In this document: one piece after another, positions 45,370 to 56,431 of the stretch | Layout of the letters: each line of letters opens with the position of its first letter | Position numbering within the stretch: the first letter of the stretch is position 1 | Source: Ligula intestinalis | Taxonomy: Eukaryota; Platyhelminthes; Cestoda; Diphyllobothriidea; Diphyllobothriidae | Direction: 5' to 3' | Assembly: GCA_036362985.1 (NCBI GenBank) | Contig: JAYGXS010000004.1 | Span: 24,598,161-24,662,160, forward strand | Length of the DNA: 64,000 nucleotides | Made by a program: the position numbers and the translations under genes | Notes under the pieces: model-generated | What the model was told of the DNA's origin: nothing | Seen by the model: the letters and a program-made list of their open reading frames with translations, nothing else | Database searches by the model: none

Positions 45370-45540
45370 GCCCGTGTCTCAATGGTTGGGGCGTCAATGT
45401 TTGGGGCCAATGGGTCAGGAGTTCGAGCCTCAGGGGTCGCAACACCTGGGGTTGTGTGTGCGGCTAGCTGATGATGCCTTATGAGCCAGAAACTGTCATT
45501 CCAGTCTTCATTGACTCTTTTTCGGTACTGCGTGTTTTCA
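45370..45540 (+). mobile_element. tRNA-headed SINE, copy S6, best hammerhead-like body
   Basis: A box 'tgtctcaatggttgg' (45375-45389) and B box 'gagttcgagcc' (45419-45429) are close to the Pol III consensus. The body has CTGATGA (45468-45474), a stem to 45488, GAAA (45489-45492), helix III CTG/CAG (45493-45495 with 45502-45504) and TC at 45505-45506, the order of a type I hammerhead. The tail beyond 45540 (through about 45740) is open on the minus strand but unassigned. Confidence 0.7.
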
Positions 45541-45749
45541 CAGCGTCCCGGCCTCTGTCGGCAGTGTCTTATTGTCCTTACTATACTAGCCGCAACTAGT
45601 GGAGTGAATCCCGTGACCAATCGGGGAGCAACCCCGTCTAACACGTACGAAGTTCGTCCACACGCCTCCTCTCGCTCATCTAGGTCGACTTTTACAACCC
45701 AACCTTTTTTGAGGATCCACACGTAGCTTTTCTTCAAGATATTAAACAT

Positions 45750-48600
45750 ATTCCTCCGTGATAAGTGCTCTTATGACCTTATAGTCGATGGAAATGTCAA
45801 CTGGCCCATGCTACCGACCGTGCCTGATCTAGCATTGTGACCAGTGACGGCACCCTTTGCGAACTTAACCTCAAATCTTCCTATCGGTCACTGCGTGCTG
45901 CTACCGCCGTAACCCATTTGCTCGTTTTGCATAGGTCTAGAGGCAAACATTTTGCATAAATTTGGTTGTCTTCGACCAGGGCCGCGCAGTAAAGCTAATC
46001 CCATGCGCACCTGCACATGGGTGACACTACATGGCCTCTCTTCATCTACATAGTAGGCGCGCACATCCTGTATCTAATTACCCAGTCTTTTTTTGGTTGC
46101 GATGTTTCTATTTCTATATTTGGCAGCCCTATTCCACCGGAGGTTCTACTCATTGTAGTTGATGCTGACCTGCCGCGATGCAAAAAATAACCGTTTATCG
46201 GGCAGACTAGTTGCTATTCAATTTCTCCAGAACGCCTGTCAGTGGCGATGCAGATGTGGTGTCGCAGCTTCTTTTCAAGCAGATTTGATGCCGTGGACGG
46301 CGGTCTTTCCTAGACAGCGTACAAAAGTCCTCACCAATAGTCGATTTACCATCACCCAATGTGAGGCATAGCATAGTTTACGAGTGGTTTTTATCAACCA
46401 AATTTGCACTGGACCTGCCTACCTGGCCGGTTCAACCGCACTTTGAGGAAATCCGTTGTGTGCCGACTATTGGCCCTGCTTTTTCGCCATTATCCCCTTC
46501 TGTTGGATAGTTTAAAGTAGTGGGTCAGTGTATACCGGCAGTGGGGTGTTTTTCAAAAAATTCGGCAGATGCGCGGAGATCTGCCAGCGATCGTTGAACG
46601 TTTATCAACGGAATGAACTATCGTTGTTTTTGTGCACTAGAAATCTTACAGCTGGCCATGGAATAGGGATAGGGGGTTTAACTTACTTCACCGCTCCACG
46701 TGAGATTCTATACCCTCATTAAGGTCTGGTTCGCACCAATTCGGATCGGCACGTGTGGGGTCCGCGTAGACGAAGATCCAGTTTCTGTGGCAGATGGTCT
46801 GGCGACCAAGTTTGGTCTTCTCGACTTTTTCTTTTCACTGAAGCGATGGTTTTTAAAGGAGAATGAGGAAAGTAAACGTTGCAAAACAGTGATTGACGTA
46901 ATAACTACCATGTGAGATTGGAAGATGGGTCCGCCCTTTAGCCCAGTAACTGTCTTCTCTTCGTGTTAACGCGTGATGCCTTACAGCTATGAAGTAACTC
47001 AACTTTTACGTTCTAGAATAAGCTATCGCTGCCGAATAGCAGCAACGCTGCCAAGGCACAGTGGATTGAGATCTGACACAACGGCTACTTTGTAAAATTC
47101 TGTGAAGTCAGATTACAGCATCTTTGTAAGTTCCACTAGCCACTGTCATCTTACGACTAGGATCCAACACATGCTGGCGTCTGGGGAGCCAATCTCAAAG
47201 GAATTATGCGGGTTGTTGCTGTTGTTGGCACTTACTCGTATCTTAAAAACTACCGCCAACTTCACCCGGTTCGACCAAACCTATACAAGTAGCCTGCGCG
47301 CCTGTTGTTAGGCACCGAAAAAGCCCAATCTCCTCACTGCTCATCTTAAGAATTTTCTGCGTAGGTGCGGTCTTGGAGCGTGCTGTAATATCCTTCGTCG
47401 CTACAATTATTTATGGTTTAGTCGGCACCGACGCGAGGGCACCTTATACCCGTGCACATCTTTTGGTTAAAAGCCAGTACCGTGCTGCCATATAGCAAAG
47501 TTAGTGTCAGTACTAGAGTCAACTGTACGTGCTTGCCATCTTTGCGGGCCTTAAAACAGCCGTTTAATTAACCTCCTTGGGCCATAGATTTGGTCAACGT
47601 ATGGGGGCAAAGCATTTTCAATTCCAGCGCTAGGAGTAAACGCAACTCCTGACAAGGCTTTTGACATACTGGAATAAAAAACGGAGCTATCTACTGAAAT
47701 CATCATCTATCAACGTCTTTTTTCTCTTCCAGGCTTTCTCCTGTCTTCTCTATTACAAACCCGAAAAAGTCTTTGTTCTGATAGCGGGAAGCCCTGATAT
47801 GAGATGATGCCCTATGCACAAAGCTTGCTATATATATATATATATATATATTTATTTTAGCTTAGAAGGCAGGCATCCCAAGAGCTATAATTTGAAGGCA
47901 AACAGTTCTTTGGGAAAGTGCGTTCATCAATCGGGTTACGAGAATTGCATATTTTGAACATTTGAGTCTCGATCCCACGTTTCTTGGCCACTGAGCACGA
48001 AGTAGTCCAACACTTGACCATGGGCCCATAGGCTCTTTGTCCTCTCGGTTATTATCTTAAGGAGGCTTGCATCGATCAAGTTACAGAAACTGCTAATACC
48101 GTTGCGCCTCCAGGCTCCGTCTAAAGCCTGCGCAGACAGTCCCTTAGTGACTAGTTGTATATACGGAGAAGGAGTACGGGGAAACCACCGGGAGGCTTGG
48201 GTGGTCGTTTCAGTTTAACTTCAGCATCATCGTCTTCAGCCATTCGCCCATCCTCAGGTTTGGTCTGCAGTGGAAGTTGACCTTGAGTCTACATGATTAT
48301 TAGTATTGATGCAAGTGCCGTCGAGGGCTCCGGATTTATAATCAAGTCACACGAGTGTGGGCCTGTTACCAATATTAGATAGATCCACGCTAAATACGGA
48401 TGACAATTTGTGCATTCGTGCGCAGTGAATTACGATGAGTGCTTACTGTCTGAATTTAGACTTCCGCTTTATCCGTGACCGGTTTATCCCTGACCACACT
48501 GGAGTCGATCGTTTTAATAAGTCAGATTGGACTCTTTGCGCCTTTCTCTTCATGCCTTACTTATGTGTGATCATCGACGTTTAGAGTCCAGAAACGGTGT
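45750..48600. other. No recognisable feature except a TA microsatellite
   Basis: Short frames only. (TA)n lies at 47829-47851. I could not assign any repeat or exon here. Confidence 0.4.
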
Positions 48601-48639
48601 TTATTTGAGGCATGCATTAGCCTTCCAATTTTTTACCGC

Positions 48640-49140
48640 GATTAAATGCCCGGACTGATAGTGTAGATCAATTTCCGATCAACATGCGCGCCGAGGATTC
48701 AGCCTTCCGGAATCCTGGTTTTCGTTGTGATTGAGGTGGCAACGGTTCGATTTTTCGACCCGCGAATGATGAATTTGTCGACATTTTCAATCATGATCAC
48801 CAGCTCCGCCCTGCGATGCAAGAAGCTCCTGAAATCGATTAATGTGTTAAGATAGATGTCCGGCGAAATTTCGCTGGAATGTGAAGCATTGCGGCCCATG
48901 GCAAACCTCACTTCTTCTGGTGTCCGAAGCCAACATGGAATGCGGAATTGCTGTCAACGCTGACGCATCGCTTACAAGCTTCTACCCCCTTTTGGAATCC
49001 AGGAAAGCATAAGTTGGTATTTTTGCTCCGACACAAATCTTAAGGGAGTGTTCTCCTGCTAACCGGGTCATTTTCGCCTGGCTTCTTGTCCTTCCGACAA
49101 CTTCGCATCTCCTCGCGAATGTGTGCTAATTTAAGCATCA
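48640..49140 (-). pseudogene. Possible BEL/Pao-like integrase remnant
   Basis: Minus-strand reading gives 'SSEISPDIYLNTLIDFRSFL' and 'HRRAELVIMIENVDKFIIRG' (48755-48870), which line up with the catalytic core around the second Asp of BEL/Pao integrases ('LST..FL.AL.RF..RRG.P..I.SDN...F.GA'). The SDN is read as ENV, so the site would be lost. The region upstream ('IHEDAKYLGLMLKLAHIREE', about 49110) fits the preceding zinc-binding region loosely. Confidence 0.4.
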
Positions 49141-50054
49141 ACCCGAGGTATTTGGCGTCCTCATGGATAGCCGACTAGTGGGATAGCTCCAGCATGAAGG
49201 GAGGGGCGGGGGATTTCGGTAGGTGACGTTGGTGGCAGCAGAAAGCGACGTGCATAAATTTTACTTTTTGCAGTTTGATACGTCCACAGCGCGTCAGAAC
49301 CACACATGGCTTTTGGCGTAGGCAAATCGGTGTGGCTTGCTCATTATTTCTGAAACGTCTATGTACCACGCGGTTGGTAGTGGCAGTTTAAACCATAGTT
49401 GAGATTTGGCTTTTGATGTTGATATCCTGATGAGTTTTGAGCGTCCAAGACCCAACAGGACACCGGGTTATCCGCGGCTTAACCTGGGCCCTTTTGACCA
49501 ACATTTTTAGAGTACCTACCAAATCGGACTGACATGAAAAAGTGTGGAACTGTATTAAAAAGAAGATCCACTGTTCCCCTCCGGCTAACTGCCCGGCATT
49601 TCACACGAGTTTCCAGCGTTACACTACGTGCCTATTTATAGTATTCGATGCTGGCTCGAAATGCTTTCCCCAGGACTAAAAGGTAGGAGGTAAAGCCGGT
49701 TCTGATCGTAAGAATCTTTATTCAGGCTAACACACAGACAGCGGAAGAATGAATCAGCGTGTCCACTACAGCCTATTATAAGGCGCTGGTCCTTCTAAAC
49801 TGTTCCCGGCCTATCGCACAAGAGGATGTGTACTGGCGTGATTTCCCACGCTGAGGGACGTTCTAGAACATTGCAGTGCACGTGGGGGCGGGCGTCACGA
49901 GTGCTTAAGACGCACGCGGTCGGTCTGCCGGCATTGCTTATCTGGGTTGCACTTCCAGTTATAGGCTTTGAATGCGTCACTGTTCGCGTCCCCATAACAG
50001 TAAGATCAACCGCTTTGCGAATTCCATTGCCATCGAAACCATCAGGCGTCGACA

Positions 50055-50165
50055 CAATGTGTTCTGAGAAGAAGAAGGAGACTCGATCGCTGGGACAACA
50101 TGTTTACTCACCTGATGTTTCGAAATCCGTCGTGGATTCATAATTAGAGACATGAATAGGAAACA
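50055..50165 (-). mobile_element. PLE terminal fragment with degenerate hammerhead-like motif (H1)
   Basis: The reverse complement of this segment is collinear with 55950-56040: 'aatccacgacggattt', GAAACATC (50114-50121), AGG, 'gtgagtaaacatg', 'cccagcgatcgagtct' and a CTT-rich end. The core is CTAATTA (50141-50147) instead of CTGATGA, so this copy is probably inactive. Confidence 0.65.
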
Positions 50166-50424
50166 GTAGCAGTAGAAACAGTAGTAGCAATGTGTTCTCA
50201 GGTAAAGTCCTCCCACGTTTAACCACCTGGACCAACTTAGAAAGCCTCTCTAGAAGTAAGACCTCATCACAAAAGCAAACGCTTTTCCAGCAAGAAATTC
50301 AGTGGTAAATATACTTTTGAACAAATAAAAAAAACGTTCTCTAGTCTCTTTCCCACTTAAAGTGGTTTTGCCATAGCATGCTGCTAACGGAGCTCGAATT
50401 CCTCCATCCTTTTTTTATTATGCA

Positions 50425-50515
50425 CAGAGAGAACATTCAGAAAGCTAGTTGGCGAGCGTACGCAGGTTTTCGATGAATTCTCGTCGGGTCAGTACTTTTA
50501 TGTGGGAACGGGGTA
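50425..50515. repeat. Dispersed repeat D, copy 4
   Basis: 'attcagaaagctagttggcg', 'agcgtacgcaggttttcgat' and 'gggtcagtacttttatgtgg' match the copies at 7.8, 13.4 and 33.4 kb. On the minus strand an AATAAA-like run lies just beyond (about 50409). Confidence 0.55.
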
Positions 50516-50710
50516 CAAGTAAAAATGGTTTCGTCTTTTTGTGAGTCGTGAGAAAAGGGGACGGCCAGGAGGGTTTATCAGAGAAAGCTAGTTACGCAGA
50601 GAGGGTTTGGTGGAACCAGTCTACGGGAGTGGGAGACAAAGAAAGCGCAGGCGACTGTGTGCAGCTAAGTAACTGTTGGTCGTGCCAAGCGCAGAACCTG
50701 CAGGAAGTTC

Positions 50711-50832
50711 TTTTCAGTTCAGTTTTATTAGGGAAATATAGGTAAATACCTTTGAATTCCCTCTTTGTACAAAGCTTAGGATGTAGAACATGTGGCGTTG
50801 CCAGTAATGGAACTGCATCAGGGGGGGGACAG
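50711..50832 (-). repeat. Dispersed repeat C, longest copy
   Basis: About 120 bases nearly identical to 21321-21437. On the minus strand it ends 'ttccctaataaaactgaact', i.e. AATAAA plus a short repeat tail, like a retroposon 3' end. A poly-G run follows at 50916-50928. Confidence 0.6.
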
Positions 50833-51259
50833 TAAAAAAACTCATTAGGAATTTTTCAAAAGTCTAGTTTTGATGTCACTTGTGGGATTTTAAGGAGAAA
50901 AACTGTCGCCGGTGGGGGGGGGGGGAGGGGCGAAGGGTATATATTAATTGGATGTCCTGCTGCTGAAAGTGTTTAAATCATATCAGGAGGAGGCATCGCG
51001 GTTTTTCAATATCCTAATGGTCACACGAGGAGAAAATCGCAGTGGTCACGATAACATCACCGAGTATCGGAGATGCGCCCATCGTACGCCCTTGCTGGTT
51101 ACTGGGTCTGCCGACCAGATGACTAAACACGGAAGTCTACCACAGGAGTCCCCACGACCATAAAAAATTATTCTAAACAAACATATTACTGGAAAGTAGC
51201 GAGCAGTATGTTTTTTGTAAAGTTAATTTCTACCAGAGAATTCTAGTGGCAAATGTTAC

Positions 51260-52953
51260 TTGCTGACGGGCGTTAACGTAATTCGTTTAGCGTCATTACA
51301 GAGAACGTCTTTTTTATGCTTGTCCAACTGCATCTTAAACGTGTCCACAGGTAGGGACATGATAATGTATGTGGGCAGGGCATTCCATGCCTAGCTTACC
51401 CTCTTAGAGGAGGAGAATTTTCGTGTGTTCAATCATGCCCCACTCACACGCAGTTTGAGAGGGTGTCCACGCAATCTAGTAGTAGTGGCTAGCTCAAAGA
51501 AATTGTTGGATGCTAGGCAACAATTCTGACCCCGCAGCATGCGGAATGCCTGTATTAGGTCACCGGACAGCTGTCTGTAATCCAGAGGAAATAAGTGAAG
51601 ATTGGTCAGTCACGTCTCATAAGGAAGGTATTTTTGGCCTCGCACTAACTTAGTTGCCCGTCGTTGTACCCTTTCAAGGGTTTTCTTGTCTTTGACTGTC
51701 CAAGGTTTCCAGGCTTGGATGGCAAATTCCAGTTGAGGTCGCACAAACGTGCCGAAGACCTTGCCAAAGACAACTTCATCAAACTTAGCAAAGGCGCGCT
51801 TGATTAGATACAAGCTCGACATTGCGGATTTGGCCACCTTCAGGCAGTTGAATGATAGCTTAAGTGAGGGCGTGAACTACACCCCCAGATCCTTCTGGGT
51901 CTCTACTTCTGGCAGTGGCGTGTGGTTTAGGTTGTTCACCCTCCGATACGAAGATATAGTACTACCGAAGCGCATGATGTTGCATTTGGCGACATTGAAT
52001 GGCATGAGCACCTCGTTTGACCATTGCTCGAGTCGGTGCAAATCTGCCTGCAGATTTGCTTTGTCGTCTTCGCTATAAATGACCTTGCAGAGTTTTAAAG
52101 CGTTGGCGAAAATTGCGGTTTCGCAGTCTTATCCACTTATGCAGTCGTCGATATATATAAGGAAAGGGATAGGACCCAGAACAGAACCCTGGGGGACCCC
52201 ACTATCGACCGCCACCTTCGTCGATCGCTGATCACCAATTCATACGGTTTGAGTTCGGCCAGTCAGAAAGTTTTTGATCCATCCGAAAAGGTTGCCTGTT
52301 ACCCCTATACGTCTAAGCTTGTATAAGAGACGTTGATAAGGCACAGGGTCAAATGCCTTCTTTATATCTCCGAAAACTGCGTGCACCGTATTTCCTTGAT
52401 CGAGTGCTCTGGTCCATTGTTCTAGACAGAAGAGCAAATTTGTCAAGCAGGACCGTCCTCTACGGAATCCGTGCTGTTTGTCAGAAAGAAGTCGATGAAA
52501 CTCTAAGAATTGCATCAACTCTATTTTGATAATTCGCTCCATGATCTTGCAGCATATGGAAGTAAGGCTTATTGGCCTGTAGTTGTTTGCGGACGCCCGA
52601 CTCCCGCTTTTGTGTATGGGTGAGATCCACGCTGTCTTTCAATCGGATGGCAGTTCGCCAGTGTTTAGGAAGGTCCGGAAGAGTAACTGCAGGGGTTCTG
52701 CTAAATCCACGGCTAGCTCTTTCAGCAGCTTTGCAGGTATGCCGTCCGAACCTTGCGACTTCGTGTCTTCGAGCTTAAGAAGATCTTGCAGAACCGTAAC
52801 TTCCGTAATCTCAACTGAGTCAATGGTTGAAATCTCTTCTGTACTGAAATTGGTAACGGTTAGCTCGACCTCCCTCATAAAAATCGACTGAAAGAACCCG
52901 GATAGATGCTCAGCCTTTGCTTTGTTCTCGCAAATTTCGGCGCTGAAATCCAT
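51260..52953 (-). pseudogene. CR1-like LINE, reverse transcriptase and C-terminal part
   Basis: RT half of a nearly complete LINE. In order on the minus strand: 'SQGSDGIPAKLLKE' (52730-52790), 'RPISLTSICCKIME'-like block (about 52545-52590), 'KQHGFRRGRSCLTNLLFCLE' (52420-52480), 'VHAVFGDIKKAFDPVPYQRL' (52330-52390; motif A Asp present), 'SGVPQGSVLGP' (52185-52215), then A-N-A-L in place of A-D-D-L (52107-52118), 'VRPQLEFAIQAWKPWTV' (51700-51755), 'LFPLDYRQLSGDLIQAFRML' (51545-51605) and a WN-x-LP tail near 51390. The loss of both Asp in motif C, plus stops, rules out activity. Confidence 0.88.
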
Positions 52954-53209
52954 TTTTAACGACGGGATGAGGTCTCTATTCCGGGTAGATCGCCTAATGT
53001 AGTTGTAGAAGACCTTCGGATTTCCTACTGCACTGTTTATTAGGTCACTCTCGAGGCTTTGGCGGGTTTTTAGTGCAAAGCCCTTAACCCTATTTTTCTG
53101 CGCTTTGTACTTGTTGTGCGACTCGGTGGTCTTCTCTCTCCGATATGTTTGCCACAGCTTTCCTTTACGATTTACCTCCCTCTTCAGCGTGTTTATTAGC
53201 CACTGGAGC

Positions 53210-54184
53210 CTATTTGTGGCTTTTCATTTTCGAGATGGGGCAGAAACTGGTGATTAGCCCGTGTAGTACAGTCTTTAACACCGTCCAATCCTCTTGGACA
53301 CACCCGGTAAATGCCTCCCTCCAGTCTACGCTGCGCACTTTCGTTCTCATTCGGTTAAAGTTTCCGGGCCATATGTTGTGTCTAACGATCGCGCTACGAT
53401 CAGGTACAGAGAAGAGTGAGTACTCCCATTGTAGTACTAAATGGTCACTTTTGCCTAGAGGAGGTAAACAATTTACGACATATACACTGTCAGGTGCTTT
53501 TGACAGTACAAGATCCAGGCAGTTGGCATGTTGCCCTTCACGCTGCCTGGTCGGAGATGAGACGTGTTGTGATAGAAAGGCTTTTTGTACCGTGCGTAGG
53601 AGTCGGCGGTCGAAACTTAATTCTGATCCGGTCGCAGAACGAAGGTTCCAGTCGATATGCACAGCATTAAAGTCGCCCATAATCATGACAATGGATCGCA
53701 CGGCAAATGCTTTAACTTCCTCTATCAGGCTAGTGTCTGACTGTGTATCGTTCTACGGTAGTCGATAAACCGCCAAGATGTCAAGGGCTTGAGACCCCGG
53801 CGTTCTGACGGTGAGCCAAAGGGCCTCTATATCGGACGCGAGGTGGTCGGTTTTGTTTGACACATGCAGGCCATGTCTAACATAGGTGAGCACACCCCCA
53901 CCCTGACGCCCGGTTCTACCTTTCCGGAACAGCTGAAAACCGGGAAGAGAAACTTCCCGATCATCTACTTTTGTTGATAACCATGTTTCTGTTATACAGA
54001 CCACCTCTGGTTCCACTTGGCACATAGTAATCTTAAGCTTGTCTAATTTAGAGAGCAGGCTTTGTGCATTGGTGTGCATGCACTTTAGTTTCTTTTCTCG
54101 GCTTGTTCGGATAGTTTTTTCGTTCGGGCTCAACCCTTCCCCTACAGGGTCGACTGCGTGGTTATCCGGAACGGACCTGTCCAA
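53210..54184 (-). pseudogene. CR1-like LINE, endonuclease domain
   Basis: Endonuclease of the same LINE: 'MHTNAQSLLSKLDKLK', 'PEVVCITETWLSTKVDD', 'FRKGRTGRQGGGVLTYVRHG' (53895-53960), 'DIEALWLTV', and after a short break 'IVMIMGDFNAVHIDWNLRS' (53640-53690) and 'LPPLGKSDHLVLQWEY' (53430-53475). The catalytic ETW, GDFN and SDH residues are all present; a stop near 53755 separates two otherwise open halves (143 and 163 codons). It would nick the target to prime reverse transcription. Confidence 0.88.
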
Positions 54185-55900
54185 GGTGCGAACAATGGAC
54201 GTTGAATCACTTGGTTGTTGTAAATAGCCAAGTTTTGTTCCCCTTCGCTGTTTCGCTCCTTCATTTCGGCGACCAGTTGGCGACGTTTTTTCGTTCTGCA
54301 GCTGTGAAATCCTGCTGAAAAAAAAACTCCCGGGTGAGAGTCTTTTATTTTAAAAAGCTTAGCCAGAATGGGCTTGGCTTCTTTGCTGCTGGTCATGACC
54401 ACTTTCAGAGGTCTGGGACGCGTCGATACAGTTGGGCTCTCTGGCCGTTTTCCAAGGCGGAAGGCCTTATCCCTCTCGATCGATACATTGGGTCCCAGCA
54501 TTTCGTTCATAAGTGCACCGAAGAGCTGAATGTCTGTGGAATGCCGGTCCATGGGAGTGGTTGCGGTTGATTTAGTTAATCCCTGTATTACAATGCTTGG
54601 TTCTCTTTTAGCAACATTTTTTATGCCTACGACACTGTCGCTTACTTTCTGCTTACTAGCTCTTGTGCTGCTATTATGACGGTCATGTTTGCGACCGAAG
54701 TCTATGTTTGCAGTACCAGCCTCGTTTTCTACTGTGGGCTTCGGGCTCGGGCTGGCTGATGTTGTTGCTTCCGGCCATAGACTTCAGTGCGATTTCCATG
54801 TGATTTTGCGGTGCCGGGCACTAAAACTTTGAAGGCCTTCACACTCGTATCTTTTTTGTCGACAGCGAGCTTGTTCAAATTTGCCTCAACTGCGGCAACT
54901 TTGTCAGCTGTTTAGGCCTTCACTTCAAGTGTTGGCACACCCGTGTCTTCTGTTGAGTGGGCCTAGACTTTAGGTGCTGGCCCACTCTTATCGTTTTTGT
55001 CGACTGTGAGGTTGTGAGGTTATTCAAGATTTCCTCAGCTGCGGCAACTTGGCCAACGTTGGAGGCCTTTAAGTAATGGCACGCCCTTGTCTTCCGTTGT
55101 GGTGGCCTTTGCTTCGAGCAATGATGCCCTTATATCTATTTTTTGGCAGGGAGATTTTTTACACTCGCCTCAGTTGCGTGCAGTACTTTCGTCATACCAG
55201 AACGCAGCTGTATCGGTGCAAATTTTGAGCGCTGGGCAACTTCCTGTTCCTCTCTAGTCTCTATTTGTGCAGTTTTGTTGTTTTTAGCCCTGGATAATGG
55301 TGAGATCGATTCTGCGGGTGGACGTTTCGTCCGCCTTCTGGTAATTTTAGCGGTCCTGGGGCCCAAGCTTGCCTGACACTACACTCTGGCACGTTTGTGT
55401 ATGCTTGTCCTCCGATTTGGGCGTGTCTGGTCCTATTAGGTGTTGGCTGTTAGCAAGCGCCCTTAATGTTGATAAGAGCTGCGGATTGCAACTTGTTTCG
55501 TAGATTGGCCTTAACTTGTCCAGTTTAAGCAATTCTGCAATTATTTCTGCTATTATGGCCGTAAGACACTCCAGTCCTGTTACTTTTCGCCGCATCTCTT
55601 TGCAGTGATTATAACCCACTGGCCATATTGTGTCACCAGTGTTAGTGCACGCAACTGTCGGTGGCCCTCGCAACTCAGTTGCGGTGGCGAAGGTGTCTAA
55701 ACGATCGCCCCCTGGGTCGCGCGTCCGCGGTTCGGTGCTAACTCCAGTAAATTCCGGTAGCCCTCGCAGCCCGGTAGCGGTGGCCGAGGTGTCTACACGG
55801 TCGCCCTCTGAGTCGAGCGTGCGCGGATCGATGCCACCTCTAGAAGCGACTTTTTCCTCACGCGCGACAGTTGGATTGTGAATGTCTGCGTTCCCCGTGG
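54142..55900 (-). pseudogene. CR1-like LINE, ORF1 with N-terminal 32-residue repeats
   Basis: Upstream part of the same LINE. 'DKAFRLGKRPESPTVSTRPR' with 'PLKVVMTSSKEAKPILAKLF' (54300-54470) matches the RNA-binding-like segment found before the endonuclease in CR1/L2-type elements. Further upstream is a helical stretch ('VTGLECLTAIIAEIIAELLK', about 55530-55590). The N-terminus holds two 32-residue repeats ('DSEGDRVDTSATATGLRGLP' and 'DPGGDRLDTFATATELRGPP', 55660-55850). Between 54600 and 55130 the frame is broken and holds a second, imperfect ~144-base duplication. No start codon was identified; the 5' side abuts a PLE end at 55940. Confidence 0.65.
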
Positions 55901-55939
55901 GGTTGATTTTGGGTTTTTGCGAGCACAGATAACAACAAA

Positions 55940-56040
55940 TTTAGTAGCTACTCATGTCTCTGATGACGAATCCGCGACGGATATCGAAACGTCAGGTGAA
56001 TAAAGATATCGTCCCAGCGATCGAGTCTTCTCCTTCTTCT
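55940..56040 (+). ncRNA. PLE terminal fragment with hammerhead-like motif (H2)
   Basis: Core CTGATGA (55960-55966), one unpaired base, a bulged stem II with loop GCGAC, GAAA (55986-55989), then C-GTC with AGG following (cleavage-type site after 55993). Helix I pairs TCT with AGG-type bases. The following 'tgaataaagatatcgtccca' and 'gcgatcgag' are common to the other PLE ends. It runs into a (CTT)n tract. The order matches the minimal type I hammerheads described in PLE terminal repeats. The activity is inferred, not shown. Confidence 0.6.
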
Positions 56041-56331
56041 TCTTCTTCTTCTTCTTCTTCTTCTTCTTCTTCTTCTCCTTCTTCTTCTTCTTCTTCTTCT
56101 TCTTCTTCTAATTCTTCTTCTTCTAATTCTTCTTCTTCTTTTAATTCTTCTTCTTCTAATTCTTCTTCTTCTAATTCTTCTTCTTCTTCTTCTTCTTCTT
56201 CTTCTCCTTCTTCTTCTTCTTCTTCTTCTTCTTCTTCTAATTCTTCTTCTTCTTCTCCTTCTTCTCCTTCTTCTTCTTCTTCTCCTTCTTCTTCTTCTTC
56301 TTCTTCTTCTTCTTCTTCTTCTTCTTCTTCT
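56025..56331 (+). repeat. CTT microsatellite ending in an assembly gap
   Basis: About 300 bases of (CTT/TTC)n with scattered 'aat' and 'cct' variants. It starts directly at the PLE 3' end and stops at a gap of exactly 100 N (56332-56431), so its true length is unknown. Long Ser- and Glu-rich frames over it are artefacts. Confidence 0.95.
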
Positions 56332-56431
56332 NNNNNNNNNNNNNNNNNNNNNNNNNNNNNNNNNNNNNNNNNNNNNNNNNNNNNNNNNNNNNNNNNNNNN
56401 NNNNNNNNNNNNNNNNNNNNNNNNNNNNNNN

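Noticed and set aside
45056..45484. 142-codon plus-strand frame
   Set aside because: Half of it is SINE sequence; the minus strand in the other half looks more protein-like.
45336..45749. 137-codon minus-strand frame
   Set aside because: Runs across a SINE and its tail; no splice support and no motif.
50910..50935. G-run as a quadruplex or regulatory site
   Set aside because: A single G homopolymer beside a repeat end; nothing else supports a function.
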